A stretch of DNA of 64,000 nt, taken from positions 2,046,001 through 2,110,000 of the forward strand of contig NZ_JAWDIC010000001.1 of the NCBI RefSeq assembly GCF_032464895.1, in the 5' to 3' direction. Positions within the stretch are counted from its first letter, which is position 1, and each line of letters begins with the position of its first letter. The DNA is from Phycicoccus sp. M110.8. Lineage in GTDB: Bacteria > Actinomycetota > Actinomycetes > Actinomycetales > Dermatophilaceae. Of this stretch, positions 44,091-52,600 are shown one piece after another. Position numbers and translations under genes: made by a program. The notes beneath the pieces are model-generated. The model was not told the DNA's origin, ran no database searches, and saw only the letters and a list, made by a program, of their open reading frames with translations.

Positions 44091-44176
44091 TGGCGCGAAG
44101 GTGCGAAGGTGCCAAGGGGCGGGGTGCGGAGACGCGGAGGTGTGGACGCGGTGCGGAGTCCGGCCGCCGGCTCGCG

Positions 44177-45193
44177 TCAGGTCGAGGCCGTCTGCGGCAC
44201 GAGGGTGAGCAGCGTGGCCTCCGGGCGGCAGGCGAACCGCACGGGCGCGTAGGGCGAGGTGCCCAGCCCGGCCGACACGTGCAGCCACGCCGCGTCCTCC
44301 GGCGCCGCCCACTGGGCTGGATCGCCGCCACGCAGGTGGACCTCGCCCCACCGGTCGAGCTTCTGGTGCCACTGGGCCCCTCCGGCATACGGCGCGCCTG
44401 CACCGGGCCACCAGCGCGACAGGCCCTTCGCCCGGTCGGTGGGCAGGTCGCAGTTCGTGACCAGGGCGCCGTACCCGGGGACGGCCAGCTGGCCGCCGTG
44501 GGTGTGGCCGGCGAGGACCAGCCGGGCACCGTCGGCGACCATCGGGTCGAGCACGCGCTGGTACGGCGCGTGGGTCACGCCGACCGTCAGGTCGGCCGAC
44601 GGCGACGCGGGCCCAGCCACGGCGGCATACCGGTCGGCCCGGATGTGGGCGTCCCCCGTGCCCACGAGCTCGAGCTCCCGCCCGGCCACGGAGACCGTCG
44701 TCCGCGCGTTGTCGAGGTCGAGCCAGCCCCCCGCGACCATGCCCTCGCGCAGGTCCTCGGTGGGCAGCCGCAGGCGGCCCGGGGGAGCCTCCGCGTGCCG
44801 GCGGGTGAGATAGCGCGCCGGGTTCTTGGGCACCGGCGCGAAGTAGTCGTTCGAGCCCATCACGAACGCTCCGGGGAACCGGAACAGCGGCTCCAGGGCC
44901 TCGAGCACGCTGGGCACGGCGTCGAGCGCCGCCAGGTTGTCCCCGGTGTTCACGACCAGGTCAGGGGCGAGCGTCGCCAGCCCGCGCACCCACTCGACCC
45001 GTGCCCGCTGCCGCGGCACGAGGTGCAGGTCCGAGACCTGCAGCACCCGGATCGGCGCGGAGCCCGCGGGCAGCACGGGCACGGTGAAGCGCCGCAGCGC
45101 GAACCAGTTGCGCTCGACCAGCGCCGCGTACGCCACCGCACCCGCTCCGAGTGCGACCGCGCCGCCGACCGTCGTGCCCACCGTTCGCATCAT
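44177..45193 (-). CDS. Membrane-anchored metallophosphoesterase
   Basis: A 338-residue calcineurin-like phosphoesterase with an N-terminal helix (VGTTVGGAVALGAGAVAYAA). Metal-binding motifs are VSDLHLV, NTGDN, GSND (variant of GNHD), VTHAPY and LAGHTHGGQL. The catalytic domain probably faces outside. YkuE/YaeI-type relatives cut lipid or UDP-sugar phosphates. It is the usual neighbour of ponA2 in actinobacteria. The ATG at 45193 was preferred over a TTG at 45211. Confidence 0.87.
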   Translation of the reverse strand: MMRTVGTTVGGAVALGAGAVAYAALVERNWFALRRFTVPVLPAGSAPIRVLQVSDLHLVPRQRARVEWVRGLATLAPDLVVNTGDNLAALDAVPSVLEALEPLFRFPGAFVMGSNDYFAPVPKNPARYLTRRHAEAPPGRLRLPTEDLREGMVAGGWLDLDNARTTVSVAGRELELVGTGDAHIRADRYAAVAGPASPSADLTVGVTHAPYQRVLDPMVADGARLVLAGHTHGGQLAVPGYGALVTNCDLPTDRAKGLSRWWPGAGAPYAGGAQWHQKLDRWGEVHLRGGDPAQWAAPEDAAWLHVSAGLGTSPYAPVRFACRPEATLLTLVPQTAST

Positions 45194-45267
45194 CGCCAGC
45201 CATCCTCGCAAATGTCCCCGCAGGCCGCGCGGATACCCGGTTGCCGCGGCCTGAGAGACTGGCCCTC

Positions 45268-45732
45268 ATGAGCGACAAGAGCCTCAAGGCCACCGTGCAG
45301 GACGACCTCACCAGCGCCATCCGCGGCCGCGACCAGGTCCGCGCCGGCACGCTGCGCCTGGCCCTGACCGCGATCACCAACGAGGAGGTCTCCGGCACCT
45401 CCGCCCGCGAGCTCACCGACGACGAGGTGCTCAAGGTGCTGGCCAAGGAGGCCAAGAAGCGCAAGGAGGCCGCGGCCGCGTACACCGACGCGAACCGGCC
45501 CGAGCTCGCGGCGAAGGAGGAGGCGGAGTACGCCGTCCTCGAGACCTACCTGCCCGCCCAGCTGTCCGACGCCGAGCTCGAGCAGATCGCCGCCGCCGCG
45601 GTGGAGGAGACGGGCGCGACCGGTATGCCGCAGATGGGGCAGGTCATGAAGGCGGCCCAGGCGCGGGTCGCCGGCCGGGCCGACGGCGGCCGGGTGGCCG
45701 CCGTCGTCAAGGCCGCTCTCTCCGGTCGCTGA
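45268..45732 (+). CDS. GatB/YqeY domain protein
   Basis: A 154-residue helical YqeY protein: LKATVQDDLTSAIRGRDQVR at the start, AKEAKKRKEAAAAY in the middle, and a C-terminal helix domain ending RVAAVVKAALSGR. The family shares the tail domain of amidotransferase subunit GatB and may bind tRNA; its role is unclear. GAGACT ends 7 nt before the ATG, suggesting a leaderless transcript. It converges on ponA. Confidence 0.88.
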   Translation: MSDKSLKATVQDDLTSAIRGRDQVRAGTLRLALTAITNEEVSGTSARELTDDEVLKVLAKEAKKRKEAAAAYTDANRPELAAKEEAEYAVLETYLPAQLSDAELEQIAAAAVEETGATGMPQMGQVMKAAQARVAGRADGGRVAAVVKAALSGR

Positions 45733-45780
45733 GGCGCCCGCGAGAGCGCGACTCCGGGGCCGCCCGGCCCCTCAGGATGT

Positions 45781-45817
45781 GAGAGGGGCTCCCCACCGGT
45801 GGTAGGGAGCCCCTCTC
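45781..45817. terminator. Bidirectional hairpin between yqeY-like gene and ponA
   Basis: GAGAGGGGCTCCC (45781-45793) and GGGAGCCCCTCTC (45805-45817) form a perfect 13-bp stem with an 11-nt loop, between two convergent genes. Confidence 0.8.
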
Positions 45818-45832
45818 GTGCCGGCGGGCCGG

Positions 45833-48265
45833 TCAGCCCTTCTTGCCGGGTTTGGTCTTGGTGGGCTTGGGCGTCGGCGTGCTCTTGGTGGTCGGCGGGG
45901 GCTGCTGCTGCGCCTGGCCGCTCGACAGGTAGAGCCCGATCGTCGTGCCCTTGGTCGCCGTCCCGCTGGGGTTGGTGTAGACCACGAGCCCGGGCGAGAG
46001 GCCGCTGCTCGTGCTGCCCGCGACCTGGGCGCTGAACCCGGCGGCCTGCAGCACCGAGGTGGCCTGGGCGACGGACATCCCGCTGACATAGGGGATGGCG
46101 ACCTTGTCACCGTTGAGGATCTTGTTGCTCGTCTCGCCGAAGTCGCGGTCGGGCAGGTCGGTCGAGGCGGCCTGGAGGATGCCCTTCCAGATCGGCGCGG
46201 CGATGTCGCCACCGAAGACGCCCTTGTACCACTGTCCGGCAAGAGTGATGCCGTTCATGCCTCTCTGGGACCACGGCGTGCCCACCCAGACAGCGGCGGC
46301 GCGCTGCGCGGTGTAGCCCACGAACCAGGACTCGATGTGGTTGTCGGTTGTGCCGGTCTTGCCCGCTGCCGGCCGAGAGCCGAGGGAGGCCTTCGTCCCG
46401 GTGCCGCTCTTGATGACGCCCTTGAGGAGCTCGGTTGCACCCTTGGCGACGTCCGGGTCGATGACCTGCTGGCACGGCGTGGTGCCGATCTTGACCGGCT
46501 TCTTGTCGGGGGTGGTGATCGACAGGATCGGGTTCGGTGGGCAGTACTTGCCCTCGTTGGCGAGGATCGCGTAGGAGCTGGCCAAGGTCATCGGGGTGAC
46601 GTCACCCGTGCCCAGGACCGACGAGGGATTGCACCCGATCTTGCTGCCGTCACCCTGCAGGAGGTGCATCTTCGTCATCGTGTCGCGCACCTTGGGCGTG
46701 CCCAGCTTCAGCATCAGCGACGCGAACGCGGTGTTGATCGAGTCCGCGGTTGCCTTGCGGAACGGGATCGGCTTGCCGCCGACGGCGTAGTCGTTGCGGA
46801 CGTTCCAATCCACGAGGGAGCCGCAAGCACCCTGCTCCTTGGGGGAGTAGGACGCCGCTTGGTGCGGGGTGGCGAACTTTGAGGGGATGGTGCCGTTGAC
46901 CGAGATGCCCGTCTGGAGTGCCCGCACGATGGCGTACATCTTGGCCGTGGACCCGAATTGGAAGCCGCTCGTGCCCCCGTACTTGGTGTCGACGTTCCAG
47001 TTGACCTGCGTGTAGCCGTAGGCGGTCTGCTGCTTGGACGTGGTCGGGTAGCTCGAGTTCTGCACCATGGCGATGATGCGCCCGGTGCTGGGCTCGAGCA
47101 GTGTCGCCGCTGCCCCGACCATGCGAGAGATGCCGGCCTTCGTCTTGTCGTACTGCTTGTCCTTCGGCATCGCCTTGTTGCCCTTGGGCACCCGGGCCGT
47201 CAGGTCGGCCAGGGCGGCCTTCTGGACGGTCGGGTCGAGGGTGGTCTGGATCGTCAGACCACCCTGGGTGATGTTCTTGACCCGCTCCGGGACGGTCTTG
47301 CCGAGGGCATCGAGGTTGTGGTTGCTCGTGTCCTTGAGGTACGCCATGACGTAGTTGCAGAAGTACGGTTCGCTCGACGCCGCGCAGTTGCTGAGCGGGT
47401 CCTTCTTCTTGAGCATCTTCGCCAGCGGGATGGCCTTGGCGGCCTTCCAGTCCTTGTCGTTGATGATGCCGAGCTCGTGCATGCGGTCGAGGACGACGTT
47501 GCGGCGGGCCTGGGCACGCTCGGGACCGTTGTTGAACGGGTCGGTGCGGCTCGGGTTCTGCACCAGGCCGGCCAGGGTGGCGGCCTGCGGCAGGTTGAGC
47601 TTGCTCGCGGGGACCGAGAAGTAGTGCTCGGCCGCCGCCTGGATGCCATACGCGAGGTCTCCGTAGTAGGCGAGGTTGAGGTAGCCCGCGAGGATCTGGT
47701 CCTTGGTCATCTCCTTCTCGAGGGTGACCGCGTACTTGATCTCCTGGATCTTGCGGGCCGCGCTGACCCGGACCGCGGCGTCGGCCGCCTCCTTGTCGTT
47801 GTTCCGCAGGGCGTTCTCCTGCAGCGTCAGCTTCACGTACTGCTGCGTCAGCGTGGACGCACCCTGGACGTCGTGGCCCTGGAAGTTCGACACGGCGGCG
47901 CGGGTGATGCCCCGCGGATCGACGCCGCCGTGCTCGTAGAACCGGCTGTCCTCGATCGCGACCTGGGCCTTCCGCATGATCGGCGCGACCTGGTCGAGGC
48001 GGACGATGACCCGGTTCTCCTCCTGCGGCGTCGCCAGCACCCGGCCGCGGGCGTCGACGATGCGTGACTGCTGCGACAGCGGTGACGTGCTGAACTCGCT
48101 CGGCAGGTCGTCGAAGGCCTTCACGCCCGCGGTGGCGACACTGCCGGTCGCGCCGACGGCGGGGATGAGCAGTCCGGCCGCCAGCAGGCCCATGACCAGC
48201 GCCGTGGCGACGAAGGCTCCGAGCAGGCTGACGACGTTCCCGAGGTTGGCGGCGCGTCCAGGCAT
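45833..48265 (-). CDS. ponA2: Bifunctional penicillin-binding protein with PASTA domain (PonA2-like)
   Basis: An 810-residue class A PBP. A membrane helix is at residues 10-35. The GT51 glycosyltransferase starts near AIEDSRFYEHGGVD and has QGASTLTQQYVK. The transpeptidase shows STAK (Ser439, Lys442), SIN and GKTGTT. A PASTA domain (VSGMSVAQATSVLQAAGFSA) and a Lys/Pro-rich tail end the protein. It polymerises and cross-links peptidoglycan. Gene order with whiB and the ArsA pair matches M. tuberculosis ponA2. TACCCT lies 6 nt before the ATG. Confidence 0.93.
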   Translation of the reverse strand: MPGRAANLGNVVSLLGAFVATALVMGLLAAGLLIPAVGATGSVATAGVKAFDDLPSEFSTSPLSQQSRIVDARGRVLATPQEENRVIVRLDQVAPIMRKAQVAIEDSRFYEHGGVDPRGITRAAVSNFQGHDVQGASTLTQQYVKLTLQENALRNNDKEAADAAVRVSAARKIQEIKYAVTLEKEMTKDQILAGYLNLAYYGDLAYGIQAAAEHYFSVPASKLNLPQAATLAGLVQNPSRTDPFNNGPERAQARRNVVLDRMHELGIINDKDWKAAKAIPLAKMLKKKDPLSNCAASSEPYFCNYVMAYLKDTSNHNLDALGKTVPERVKNITQGGLTIQTTLDPTVQKAALADLTARVPKGNKAMPKDKQYDKTKAGISRMVGAAATLLEPSTGRIIAMVQNSSYPTTSKQQTAYGYTQVNWNVDTKYGGTSGFQFGSTAKMYAIVRALQTGISVNGTIPSKFATPHQAASYSPKEQGACGSLVDWNVRNDYAVGGKPIPFRKATADSINTAFASLMLKLGTPKVRDTMTKMHLLQGDGSKIGCNPSSVLGTGDVTPMTLASSYAILANEGKYCPPNPILSITTPDKKPVKIGTTPCQQVIDPDVAKGATELLKGVIKSGTGTKASLGSRPAAGKTGTTDNHIESWFVGYTAQRAAAVWVGTPWSQRGMNGITLAGQWYKGVFGGDIAAPIWKGILQAASTDLPDRDFGETSNKILNGDKVAIPYVSGMSVAQATSVLQAAGFSAQVAGSTSSGLSPGLVVYTNPSGTATKGTTIGLYLSSGQAQQQPPPTTKSTPTPKPTKTKPGKKG

Positions 48266-48271
48266 GTGCCA

Positions 48272-48277
48272 AGGGTA
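48272..48277 (-). promoter_or_regulatory. -10 element for leaderless ponA2
   Basis: On the minus strand TACCCT ends 6 nt before the ATG at 48265. Confidence 0.45.
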
Positions 48278-48391
48278 ACTGCCGATTCGTCCCGGTCCCG
48301 GGTGGCGGGACGCCGGGGTCCCGGGCAGGGCGGCGGCGGGGTTCGCGCAACGTGCCACGACAGGGCTGGTCAGGACCACGAAACGGTGTGG

Positions 48392-48425
48392 TTCGCAATG
48401 ACTAGTCCCTTCGGTCATCGCAGAA
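48392..48425. promoter_or_regulatory. Imperfect inverted repeat between ponA2 and whiB
   Basis: TTCGCAATGAC (48392-48402) and GTCATCGCAGAA (48414-48425) are near-inverted with an 11-bp gap, in the 273-bp divergent region. TATCGT at 48465-48470 is a possible -10 box for whiB. Confidence 0.4.
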
Positions 48426-48538
48426 CTACACGAATGGACCATGTCCCGGAACCGCCCGAATTCCTATCGTTTTCGAACGTCGACAACGACGTCAGACGCA
48501 CGGAAACGCGTCTGGAGCACAGCTGGAGGGGCACCAGG

Positions 48539-48868
48539 ATGACGATCGCACCGGAGCAGGACATGCGGCAGCGTCCCCACGGGTCCGCGTGGGTCGACGA
48601 CTGGGCGCCGCTGGGTGCGTGCTCCACGTCGGACCCGGACGCACTCTTCGTCCAGGGCGCGGCCCAGCAGACCGCCAAGGTCGTCTGCCAGCGCTGCCCG
48701 GTGATCGCCGAGTGCCTGGCCGACGCGCTGGACAACCGCACCGAGTTCGGCGTCTGGGGTGGCATGACCGAGCGCGAGCGCCGGGCCCTGCTCAAGCGCC
48801 GGCCCAACATCACCTCGTGGGCGGCCCTGTTCGCCCAGCACCGCTCGGCCCAGATCGAGACCGCCTGA
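48539..48868 (+). CDS. WhiB-family iron-sulfur regulator (WhiB4-like)
   Basis: A 109-residue WhiB protein. Four Cys (28, 50, 53 and 59; CxxC with PVIAEC) should hold a 4Fe-4S cluster. The family turn is FGVWGGMTERERR, followed by a basic DNA-binding tail. Neighbours ponA2 and the ArsA pair indicate orthology to M. tuberculosis WhiB4, a redox-responsive regulator. GGAGGGG at 48524-48530 supports ATG 48539. It diverges from ponA2. Confidence 0.9.
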   Translation: MTIAPEQDMRQRPHGSAWVDDWAPLGACSTSDPDALFVQGAAQQTAKVVCQRCPVIAECLADALDNRTEFGVWGGMTERERRALLKRRPNITSWAALFAQHRSAQIETA

Positions 48869-48909
48869 CCCTCGCGCCACCCGGCGCCGGCGCCGCCGGA
48901 GCTCGCCAG

Positions 48910-48969
48910 CGCTGACCGCGCGACCGCTCCGGCGTCGCGACCGCTCCGGTCGGCCCGGTGCGCTCAGCG
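48910..48969. repeat. Two-copy 17-bp-period repeat between convergent genes
   Basis: CGCGACCGCTCCGG occurs at 48919-48932 and 48936-48949. CGCTGA (48910-48915) and TCAGCG (48964-48969) flank the repeats as inverted arms and could close a terminator stem. Confidence 0.5.
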
Positions 48970-50136
48970 TGCGGTGAGGGCCGAGCCCATCGTCCGCAGG
49001 CCGTCCAGGTCGTGGATGTCGCCACCGCTGGCCGGCACCTCGACCACCGGTATGCCGGGGTGCCCCGCGGTGAAGCGCCGCACCAGCCGCTCCTGCCGCT
49101 CGGCCGTCTCGGCCAGGTCCGCGTGCAGCCGCAGCAGGTCCTGCGTCACCTCCGCGCTCGCCGACCGGGGCTCCAGCGTGGTGAGCTGGTCGAGGGCGGC
49201 CCGCGCCTGCGGCGCGGAGATGGCCGCCGCCACGCGCTGGATCCGGTTCACGACGAGGCCGGCGAGCGGCATACCCTCCTCGTCCAGCCGGCCGGCGAAG
49301 AACGAGGCCTCGCGCAGCGCGTCCCGCTCGGGCGCCGCCACCACGAGGAACGCGGTCTCGGGCCGCTTGAGCAGCGCGTAGGTCTGGTCGGCCCGCTCGC
49401 GGAAGCCGCCGAACATGGTGTCCAGCGCGGCCACGAACGTCTGCACGTCCTGCAGGAGCTGGCCGCCGAGCAGCTTCGACATCGTGCTCGTGACCATGCC
49501 GACGCCCATGCTGAACACCTTGAGCCCGGCGCGCCCGCTGGCCTTGGCCGGCGTCGAGATGAGCCGGATGAAGCGGCCGTCGAGGAACGAGCCGAGCCGC
49601 TTGGGCGCGTCGAGGAAGTCCAGCGCCGAGCGGGACGGCGGGGTGTCGACGATGACGAGGTCCCAGCGGCCGTCGCGGTCGGCCTGCGCCCGCAGCTGGC
49701 CCAGCTTCTCCATGGCCATGTACTCCTGCGTTCCGGCGAAGGAGCTGGAGACGGCCTGGTAGAAGGGGTTGGCGAGGATCTGCGCGGCCTTCTCGGGGGT
49801 GGCGTGCTGCTCGACCACCTCGTCGAAGGTGCGCTTCATGTCGAGCATCATCGCGTCGAGTGACCCGCCCATCGAGGTGTCGACGCCGGACACCGGTCGG
49901 GGCGTGTTGTCGAGCTCGGTGAGCCCGAGCGACTGGGCGAGCCGGCGGGCCGGGTCGATCGTGAGGACGACGACCTTGCGCCCCTGCTCGGCCGCCCACA
50001 GGCCGAGCGCCGCCGCGGTGGTGGTCTTGCCGACGCCGCCGGCGCCGCAGCAGACCACGATCCGGGTCGCGGGGTCGCGCACGAGGGAGGCGACGTCGAA
50101 GCCGTTCGCGGCGCCGCGGGCGCCCGTGCCGGCCAC
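48964..50136 (-). CDS. ArsA/Get3-family ATPase, second of a pair
   Basis: A 390-residue deviant Walker ATPase: GAGGVGKTTTAAALG, then LTIDPARRLAQSLGL, VIVDTPPSRSALDFLDAP (switch II) and a C-terminal helical region. It matches M. tuberculosis Rv3680, described as an anion-transporter-like ATPase. The GTG at 50136 starts one nt after the stop of the first ATPase gene; the two proteins probably act as a heterodimer. No membrane partner is adjacent. Confidence 0.9.
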   Translation of the reverse strand: MAGTGARGAANGFDVASLVRDPATRIVVCCGAGGVGKTTTAAALGLWAAEQGRKVVVLTIDPARRLAQSLGLTELDNTPRPVSGVDTSMGGSLDAMMLDMKRTFDEVVEQHATPEKAAQILANPFYQAVSSSFAGTQEYMAMEKLGQLRAQADRDGRWDLVIVDTPPSRSALDFLDAPKRLGSFLDGRFIRLISTPAKASGRAGLKVFSMGVGMVTSTMSKLLGGQLLQDVQTFVAALDTMFGGFRERADQTYALLKRPETAFLVVAAPERDALREASFFAGRLDEEGMPLAGLVVNRIQRVAAAISAPQARAALDQLTTLEPRSASAEVTQDLLRLHADLAETAERQERLVRRFTAGHPGIPVVEVPASGGDIHDLDGLRTMGSALTAR

Positions 50137-50137
50137 G

Positions 50138-51148
50138 TCAGACCAGCCCCTGCTCGGCGGCGGCGCCGGCCAGCAGCGCGATGCCACCGGACTCGACGCC
50201 CTCGGGCAAGTACGGCAGGCGGGCCACGAGACGGCCCTGCTCCCGGACGACCTCGGCCAGCCGCTCCTCGAGGTCGAGCCGGTCGCGGTACTCGCGCGCC
50301 TCGGTGACCAGCGCTGCAGCCATCCCGTTGGTGACGGCCACCCCTGCGGCCTTGAGGTCGGACGCCACGCCGGTCGTGGGGCGCGAGCGCCCGATGGCGC
50401 GCAGGGTGGGCTCGGACAGCAGCGGCTCGCGGACCTGGTTGACGACGATCGCCCCCAGGGGCAGCTGGGCCGACCGCAGCTCGGCGAGGGCGTCGACGGT
50501 CTCCTGCACCGGCATCTCCTCGAGCAGGGTGACGACGTGCACGGCCGTGGTGTGGCTGCGCACCATGCGGGTGATCGAGTCGGCCTGGCTGCGGATCGGG
50601 CCGACCCGGGCCACGTCGGCCACCTCGGCGTTGACGTTGAGGAAGCGCACGACCCGGCCCGTGGGCGGGGCGTCCAGCACGACGGCGTCGTAGGCGAGCT
50701 CGCCGTGCGGCCGGCCCGAGCGCGTGTCGCGGCCGCCCGCCCGACGGCCCGCCGCCTCGTAGACCTTGCCGATGAGCAGCACGTCGCGGACGCCGGGAGC
50801 GATGGTCGTGGCGAAGTCGATGGCGCCGAACTTCTCCAGCACCGACCCGGCGCGGCCCGCCTTGTAGAACTTCTGGAGGTACTCCAGCAGCGACTCCTTC
50901 GGGTCCACCGACAGGCCCCACACCTCACCGCCGCTGCGGTCGTGCAGGATCCGGGTCTCGGTGTGCCCGAGCGGCGGCACGTCGAACGTCTGCGAGATCC
51001 CCTGCCGTCCCTCGACCTCGGCGATGAGGACCCGGCGTCCCTGACGGGCCAGCGCGACGGCGACGGCCGACGCGACGGTGGTCTTGCCGGTGCCGCCCTT
51101 GCCCGTGACGACGTGCAGCCGCACGTGGGACAGGTCGGGGTGGGCCAT
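50138..51148 (-). CDS. ArsA/Get3-family ATPase, first of a pair
   Basis: A 336-residue ATPase with GKGGTGKTTVASAVA at residues 16-30, LIAEVEGRQGISQTFDVPPL, and switch II VLDAPPTGRVVRFLNV. It corresponds to M. tuberculosis Rv3679, whose complex with Rv3680 has been linked to tolerance of metabolic and nitrosative stress. The start ATG gives MAHPDLSHVRLHVVTGKGGT. It leads the two-gene operon. Confidence 0.9.
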   Translation of the reverse strand: MAHPDLSHVRLHVVTGKGGTGKTTVASAVAVALARQGRRVLIAEVEGRQGISQTFDVPPLGHTETRILHDRSGGEVWGLSVDPKESLLEYLQKFYKAGRAGSVLEKFGAIDFATTIAPGVRDVLLIGKVYEAAGRRAGGRDTRSGRPHGELAYDAVVLDAPPTGRVVRFLNVNAEVADVARVGPIRSQADSITRMVRSHTTAVHVVTLLEEMPVQETVDALAELRSAQLPLGAIVVNQVREPLLSEPTLRAIGRSRPTTGVASDLKAAGVAVTNGMAAALVTEAREYRDRLDLEERLAEVVREQGRLVARLPYLPEGVESGGIALLAGAAAEQGLV

Positions 51149-51157
51149 GCGGCAAGC

Positions 51158-51922
51158 CTAGGAGGCGAGCAGGTCGACCGCTGCGAGCACCTGCCCGAAG
51201 GCGGGGTGCTCGGGGTCGATGAGCCCGTAGTGACCCCCGTCCGCCACCGGGCGCAGGCGCACCGAAGGCCCGTGGTGCGCCGCGGCATACCGCTCGCTGA
51301 GCTCGAACGGCACGACGTCGTCGTCGCGGGCGTGGACGACGAGGGCGGGCACGTTCGGGCCGAGCCGCACGGGGTCGGCCGCGGCGTAGGCCTCGGGGAC
51401 CTGCTCCGGGGTGCCGCCGAGGAAGGCCTGGATGGCGTCCCCGCCGACGTCGGTGGCCTGACCGTGCGCCAGGTCGAGGACGCCGGCGAGGCTGACCACG
51501 CCGCGCAGCCCGTGCGCCCACGGCTGGGCCGCCGCCCAGGCGACGAGCTGGCCGCCTGCCGAGTGCCCGACCATCACGATCGGGGAGCGGCCCACCTGCG
51601 GGTCGCTGCGGATCGCGGCCAGGGCGTCGCGGACGTCCTCGGCGGTGCCCGGCCAGCCCCCGCCGGGGACGCCCGGGCGGCGGTACTCGACGACCGCGAC
51701 GGGGTAGCCCGCGTCGGCGAAGGCCTGCGCCTGCCGGCTCGCGTGCGCCCGGTCGTACTCCGCGCGCCAGAAGCCGCCGTGCACGACGACGACCGTGAGG
51801 CCGCGGGTCGCGTGGGCCGGCAGCCGCACGTCGTACACCTGGTCGGGGTGCTCGCCGTATGCCGTGGTGCGGGCCGGCGGCGCGGCCCGTTCGTCGAGCA
51901 CCTCGATGGGGTCACGGGCCAT
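51158..51922 (-). CDS. Alpha/beta hydrolase
   Basis: A 254-residue hydrolase. HGGFWRAEYD is the oxyanion loop of the hormone-sensitive-lipase-like branch. The nucleophile is Ser in MVGHSAGGQLVAW, the acid is in VVHARDDDVVP, and the His in GGHYGLIDPEHPAF. It resembles kynurenine formamidase-like and acetyl-esterase-like enzymes. It is 9 bp upstream of the ATPase pair's first gene on the reverse strand layout, and is not part of the mycobacterial block as I know it. Confidence 0.85.
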   Translation of the reverse strand: MARDPIEVLDERAAPPARTTAYGEHPDQVYDVRLPAHATRGLTVVVVHGGFWRAEYDRAHASRQAQAFADAGYPVAVVEYRRPGVPGGGWPGTAEDVRDALAAIRSDPQVGRSPIVMVGHSAGGQLVAWAAAQPWAHGLRGVVSLAGVLDLAHGQATDVGGDAIQAFLGGTPEQVPEAYAAADPVRLGPNVPALVVHARDDDVVPFELSERYAAAHHGPSVRLRPVADGGHYGLIDPEHPAFGQVLAAVDLLAS

Positions 51923-51946
51923 GGCGACCATCCTCTCAGCGGTGGC

Positions 51947-51952
51947 TAGGCT
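51947..51952 (+). promoter_or_regulatory. -10 element for leaderless DUF4177 gene
   Basis: TAGGCT ends 7 nt before the ATG at 51960. Confidence 0.5.
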
Positions 51953-51959
51953 GCGACAC

Positions 51960-52112
51960 ATGAAGAAGTTCGAGTACGCCACGGTGCCGCTCATCGTGCA
52001 CGCGACCAAGCAGATCCTCGACCAGTGGGGCGAGGACGGCTGGGAGCTCGTGCAGGTCCTGTCCGGCGACGGTGGCAACCTCGTCGCCTACCTGAAGCGG
52101 GAGAAGGCCTGA
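51960..52112 (+). CDS. DUF4177-like small protein
   Basis: A 50-residue protein with the DUF4177 pattern KKFEYATVPLIVHATKQILD and QWGEDGWELVQVL. It corresponds to the small gene Rv3678A of M. tuberculosis. Function is unknown. It ends 1 nt before the RidA-like gene, with which it must be co-transcribed. Confidence 0.82.
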   Translation: MKKFEYATVPLIVHATKQILDQWGEDGWELVQVLSGDGGNLVAYLKREKA

Positions 52113-52113
52113 C

Positions 52114-52590
52114 ATGAGTGCTGTCGAAGACCGCCTGGCCGAGCTCGGCCTGTCCGTCCCCGAGGTCGTGCCGCCGGTCGCGGCGTACGTCCCCGCGGTG
52201 CAGGACGGCCGGCGCATCTACACCTCGGGCCAGCTCCCGATGCAGTCCGGCGCCCTCGTCCAGACCGGCAAGGTCGGCGACGGCCACGGGCTCGTCCCGG
52301 CCGAGGACGCGAAGAAGCTCGCCGAGCTGTGCGCCCTCAACGCGATCGCCGCCGTCAAGGCGGTCGTGGGTGACCTCGACAAGGTCGCCCAGGTGGTCAA
52401 GGTCGTCGGCTTCGTGGCCTCCGACCCGTCGTTCACCGGCCAGCCCGGCGTCATCAACGGCGCCAGCGAGCTGCTCGGGAAGGCGTTCGGGGACAAGGGC
52501 GTCCACGCCCGGTCGGCCGTCGGCGTGGCCGTGCTGCCGCTCGACGCCCCGGTCGAGGTCGAGATCGTCGTCGCGCTCGAGGACGACTGA
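52114..52590 (+). CDS. RidA/YjgF-family protein
   Basis: A 158-residue trimeric-type RidA homologue: YTSGQLPMQSGALVQTGKVG, NAIAAVKAVVGDLDKVAQVV and the end PVEVEIVVALEDD. The Arg of true enamine/imine deaminases in the RxAV region is at ARSAVGVAVLPLDAPVE. Many members remove reactive imines. It matches Rv3678c by position. Confidence 0.88.
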   Translation: MSAVEDRLAELGLSVPEVVPPVAAYVPAVQDGRRIYTSGQLPMQSGALVQTGKVGDGHGLVPAEDAKKLAELCALNAIAAVKAVVGDLDKVAQVVKVVGFVASDPSFTGQPGVINGASELLGKAFGDKGVHARSAVGVAVLPLDAPVEVEIVVALEDD

Positions 52591-52600
52591 CCTGTCCGAC

